This document shows, piece after piece, positions 63,524-64,000 of a stretch of 64,000 nucleotides of DNA. The notes beneath the pieces are model-generated. The model was not told where the DNA came from. It made no database searches and saw only the letters and a program-made list of their open reading frames with translations. This stretch comes from Verrucomicrobiota bacterium (lineage in GTDB: Bacteria > Verrucomicrobiota > Verrucomicrobiia > Limisphaerales > UBA9464). Made by a program: the position numbers and the translations under genes. The stretch spans positions 62,001 to 126,000 of the forward strand of contig JAFLEF010000011.1 in NCBI GenBank assembly GCA_017309115.1. Direction: 5' to 3'. Each line of letters starts with the position of its first letter. Position 1 is the first letter of the stretch.

Positions 63524-64000
63524 GTGCCTGACCTAACGTCCATAGGAGAGCGTCCGTTCGCTGGAGTCGCGGCTTCGGGTGGTGTGGCGCACGGCAAGAT
63601 ACTTCGCGTCGGGACCGGGCATCCCGAAGTTCACCGCCGGGAGATTGAGCCTTCGGAGGTCGAGGAGGAGTTGTCCCAGTTGCGGGCGGCATTGGTCGAG
63701 ACCCGCCAACAAATTCGCGAGATTCAGAAACGGGTTTCAAGTGCCCTGGGCGCCAAGGAGGCTGCGATCTTTGATGCCCACGTGCTGGTTTTGGAGGATC
63801 CCACGCTGATCGAGGAAGTGACCCGCGCCATTCGTGATGAACATCATTGCGCGGAGTATGCCGTTCAGGCAGTTGCTCACCGGTTCTCGGCGGCCTTGGA
63901 GGGACTTCAGGATCCCTATTTGAGCGAACGTGCGGCTGATGTCCGGGATGTGACGCAGCGGTTGATTGTGACGTTGGTGGGTGGGCCGTCCTGCGATCTG
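63524..64000 (+). CDS. ptsI: Phosphoenolpyruvate-protein phosphotransferase, EI (partial, C-terminus outside window)
   Basis: 159 residues are visible from GTG 63524, open to the right edge. RPFAGVAASGGVAHGKILRV is the EI N-terminal strand. Further marks are EVEEELSQLRAALVETRQQI, FDAHVLVLEDPTLIEEVTRA, HHCAEYAVQAVAHRFSAALE and DPYLSERAADVRDVTQRLIV. These form the HPr-binding helical region and the N-terminal part of EI. The phospho-His loop (usually near residue 190) and the PEP-binding barrel lie beyond the window. No HPr gene precedes it. Confidence 0.9.
   Translation, partial: MPDLTSIGERPFAGVAASGGVAHGKILRVGTGHPEVHRREIEPSEVEEELSQLRAALVETRQQIREIQKRVSSALGAKEAAIFDAHVLVLEDPTLIEEVTRAIRDEHHCAEYAVQAVAHRFSAALEGLQDPYLSERAADVRDVTQRLIVTLVGGPSCDL

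Overview
The window is a GC-rich, densely coding bacterial chromosome segment with almost no mobile DNA. The best guess is a member of the Verrucomicrobiota. This is inferred from the secreted proteins with a C-terminal 'YRLEATQDFQTW...RRNYRAV'-type module, a Trp/Gly-rich DUF6600-like lipoprotein, a TonB receptor of the type common in that phylum, a eukaryote-type (GSII) glutamine synthetase, and the many small conserved genes. No rRNA, tRNA, CRISPR array, prophage or transposase gene was seen.

Layout. 0-11 kb: a glycosyltransferase that runs off the left edge, divergent from a plus-strand run of ubiE, an ABC-2 exporter pair, trpF, a DUF2237 gene, rsmI, a UVR-motif protein, yqeY, and a two-gene heterodimeric ABC exporter. 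11-20 kb: a GNAT acetyltransferase, a sugar isomerase-like TIM barrel, a coiled-coil/lipoprotein pair, a large TonB-dependent receptor with a structured leader, a secreted OB-like protein, purA and uppS. 20-24 kb: minus-strand HupE/UreJ-like protein, NDH-2 and agmatine deiminase. 24-29 kb: a nitrogen island (glnK-amtB and type II glutamine synthetase), each unit preceded by a good sigma-54 -24/-12 element. A PP2C phosphatase and a very small kinase-like protein lie between them on the opposite strand. 29-38 kb: aldehyde dehydrogenase, psd-pssA, a LysE-like transporter, E2 and E3 of a 2-oxoacid dehydrogenase, aroB and pyrD. 38-41 kb: two secreted/lipoprotein genes.

41.6-54.5 kb is the ribosomal protein/secY/rpoA cluster. 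It begins at rplB, so S10, L3, L4 and L23 are not attached. It lacks rpmD, adk and infA, but keeps rpmJ. S5 and S11 carry unusual N-terminal extensions. 54.7-64 kb: a cyclic-nucleotide-binding regulator, a DNRLRE-type secreted protein, rmuC with a 180-bp nested palindromic element starting on its stop codon, two peroxiredoxins, DUF5069, an M42 peptidase, an RbsD/FucU-type protein, a hypothetical gene converging on a gene frameshifted in a seven-base homopolymer, a glutamine amidotransferase (trpG/pabA type), and the start of ptsI running off the right edge.

The most interesting signals are these. (1) The TonB-receptor leader has two copies of GGGGAC competing for one TCTCC, which looks like a ribosome-binding-site switch. 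(2) The sigma-54-controlled nitrogen island contains a mini-kinase/phosphatase pair. (3) The nested palindrome lies on the rmuC stop. All functional statements rest on reading motifs by eye; no searches were run.
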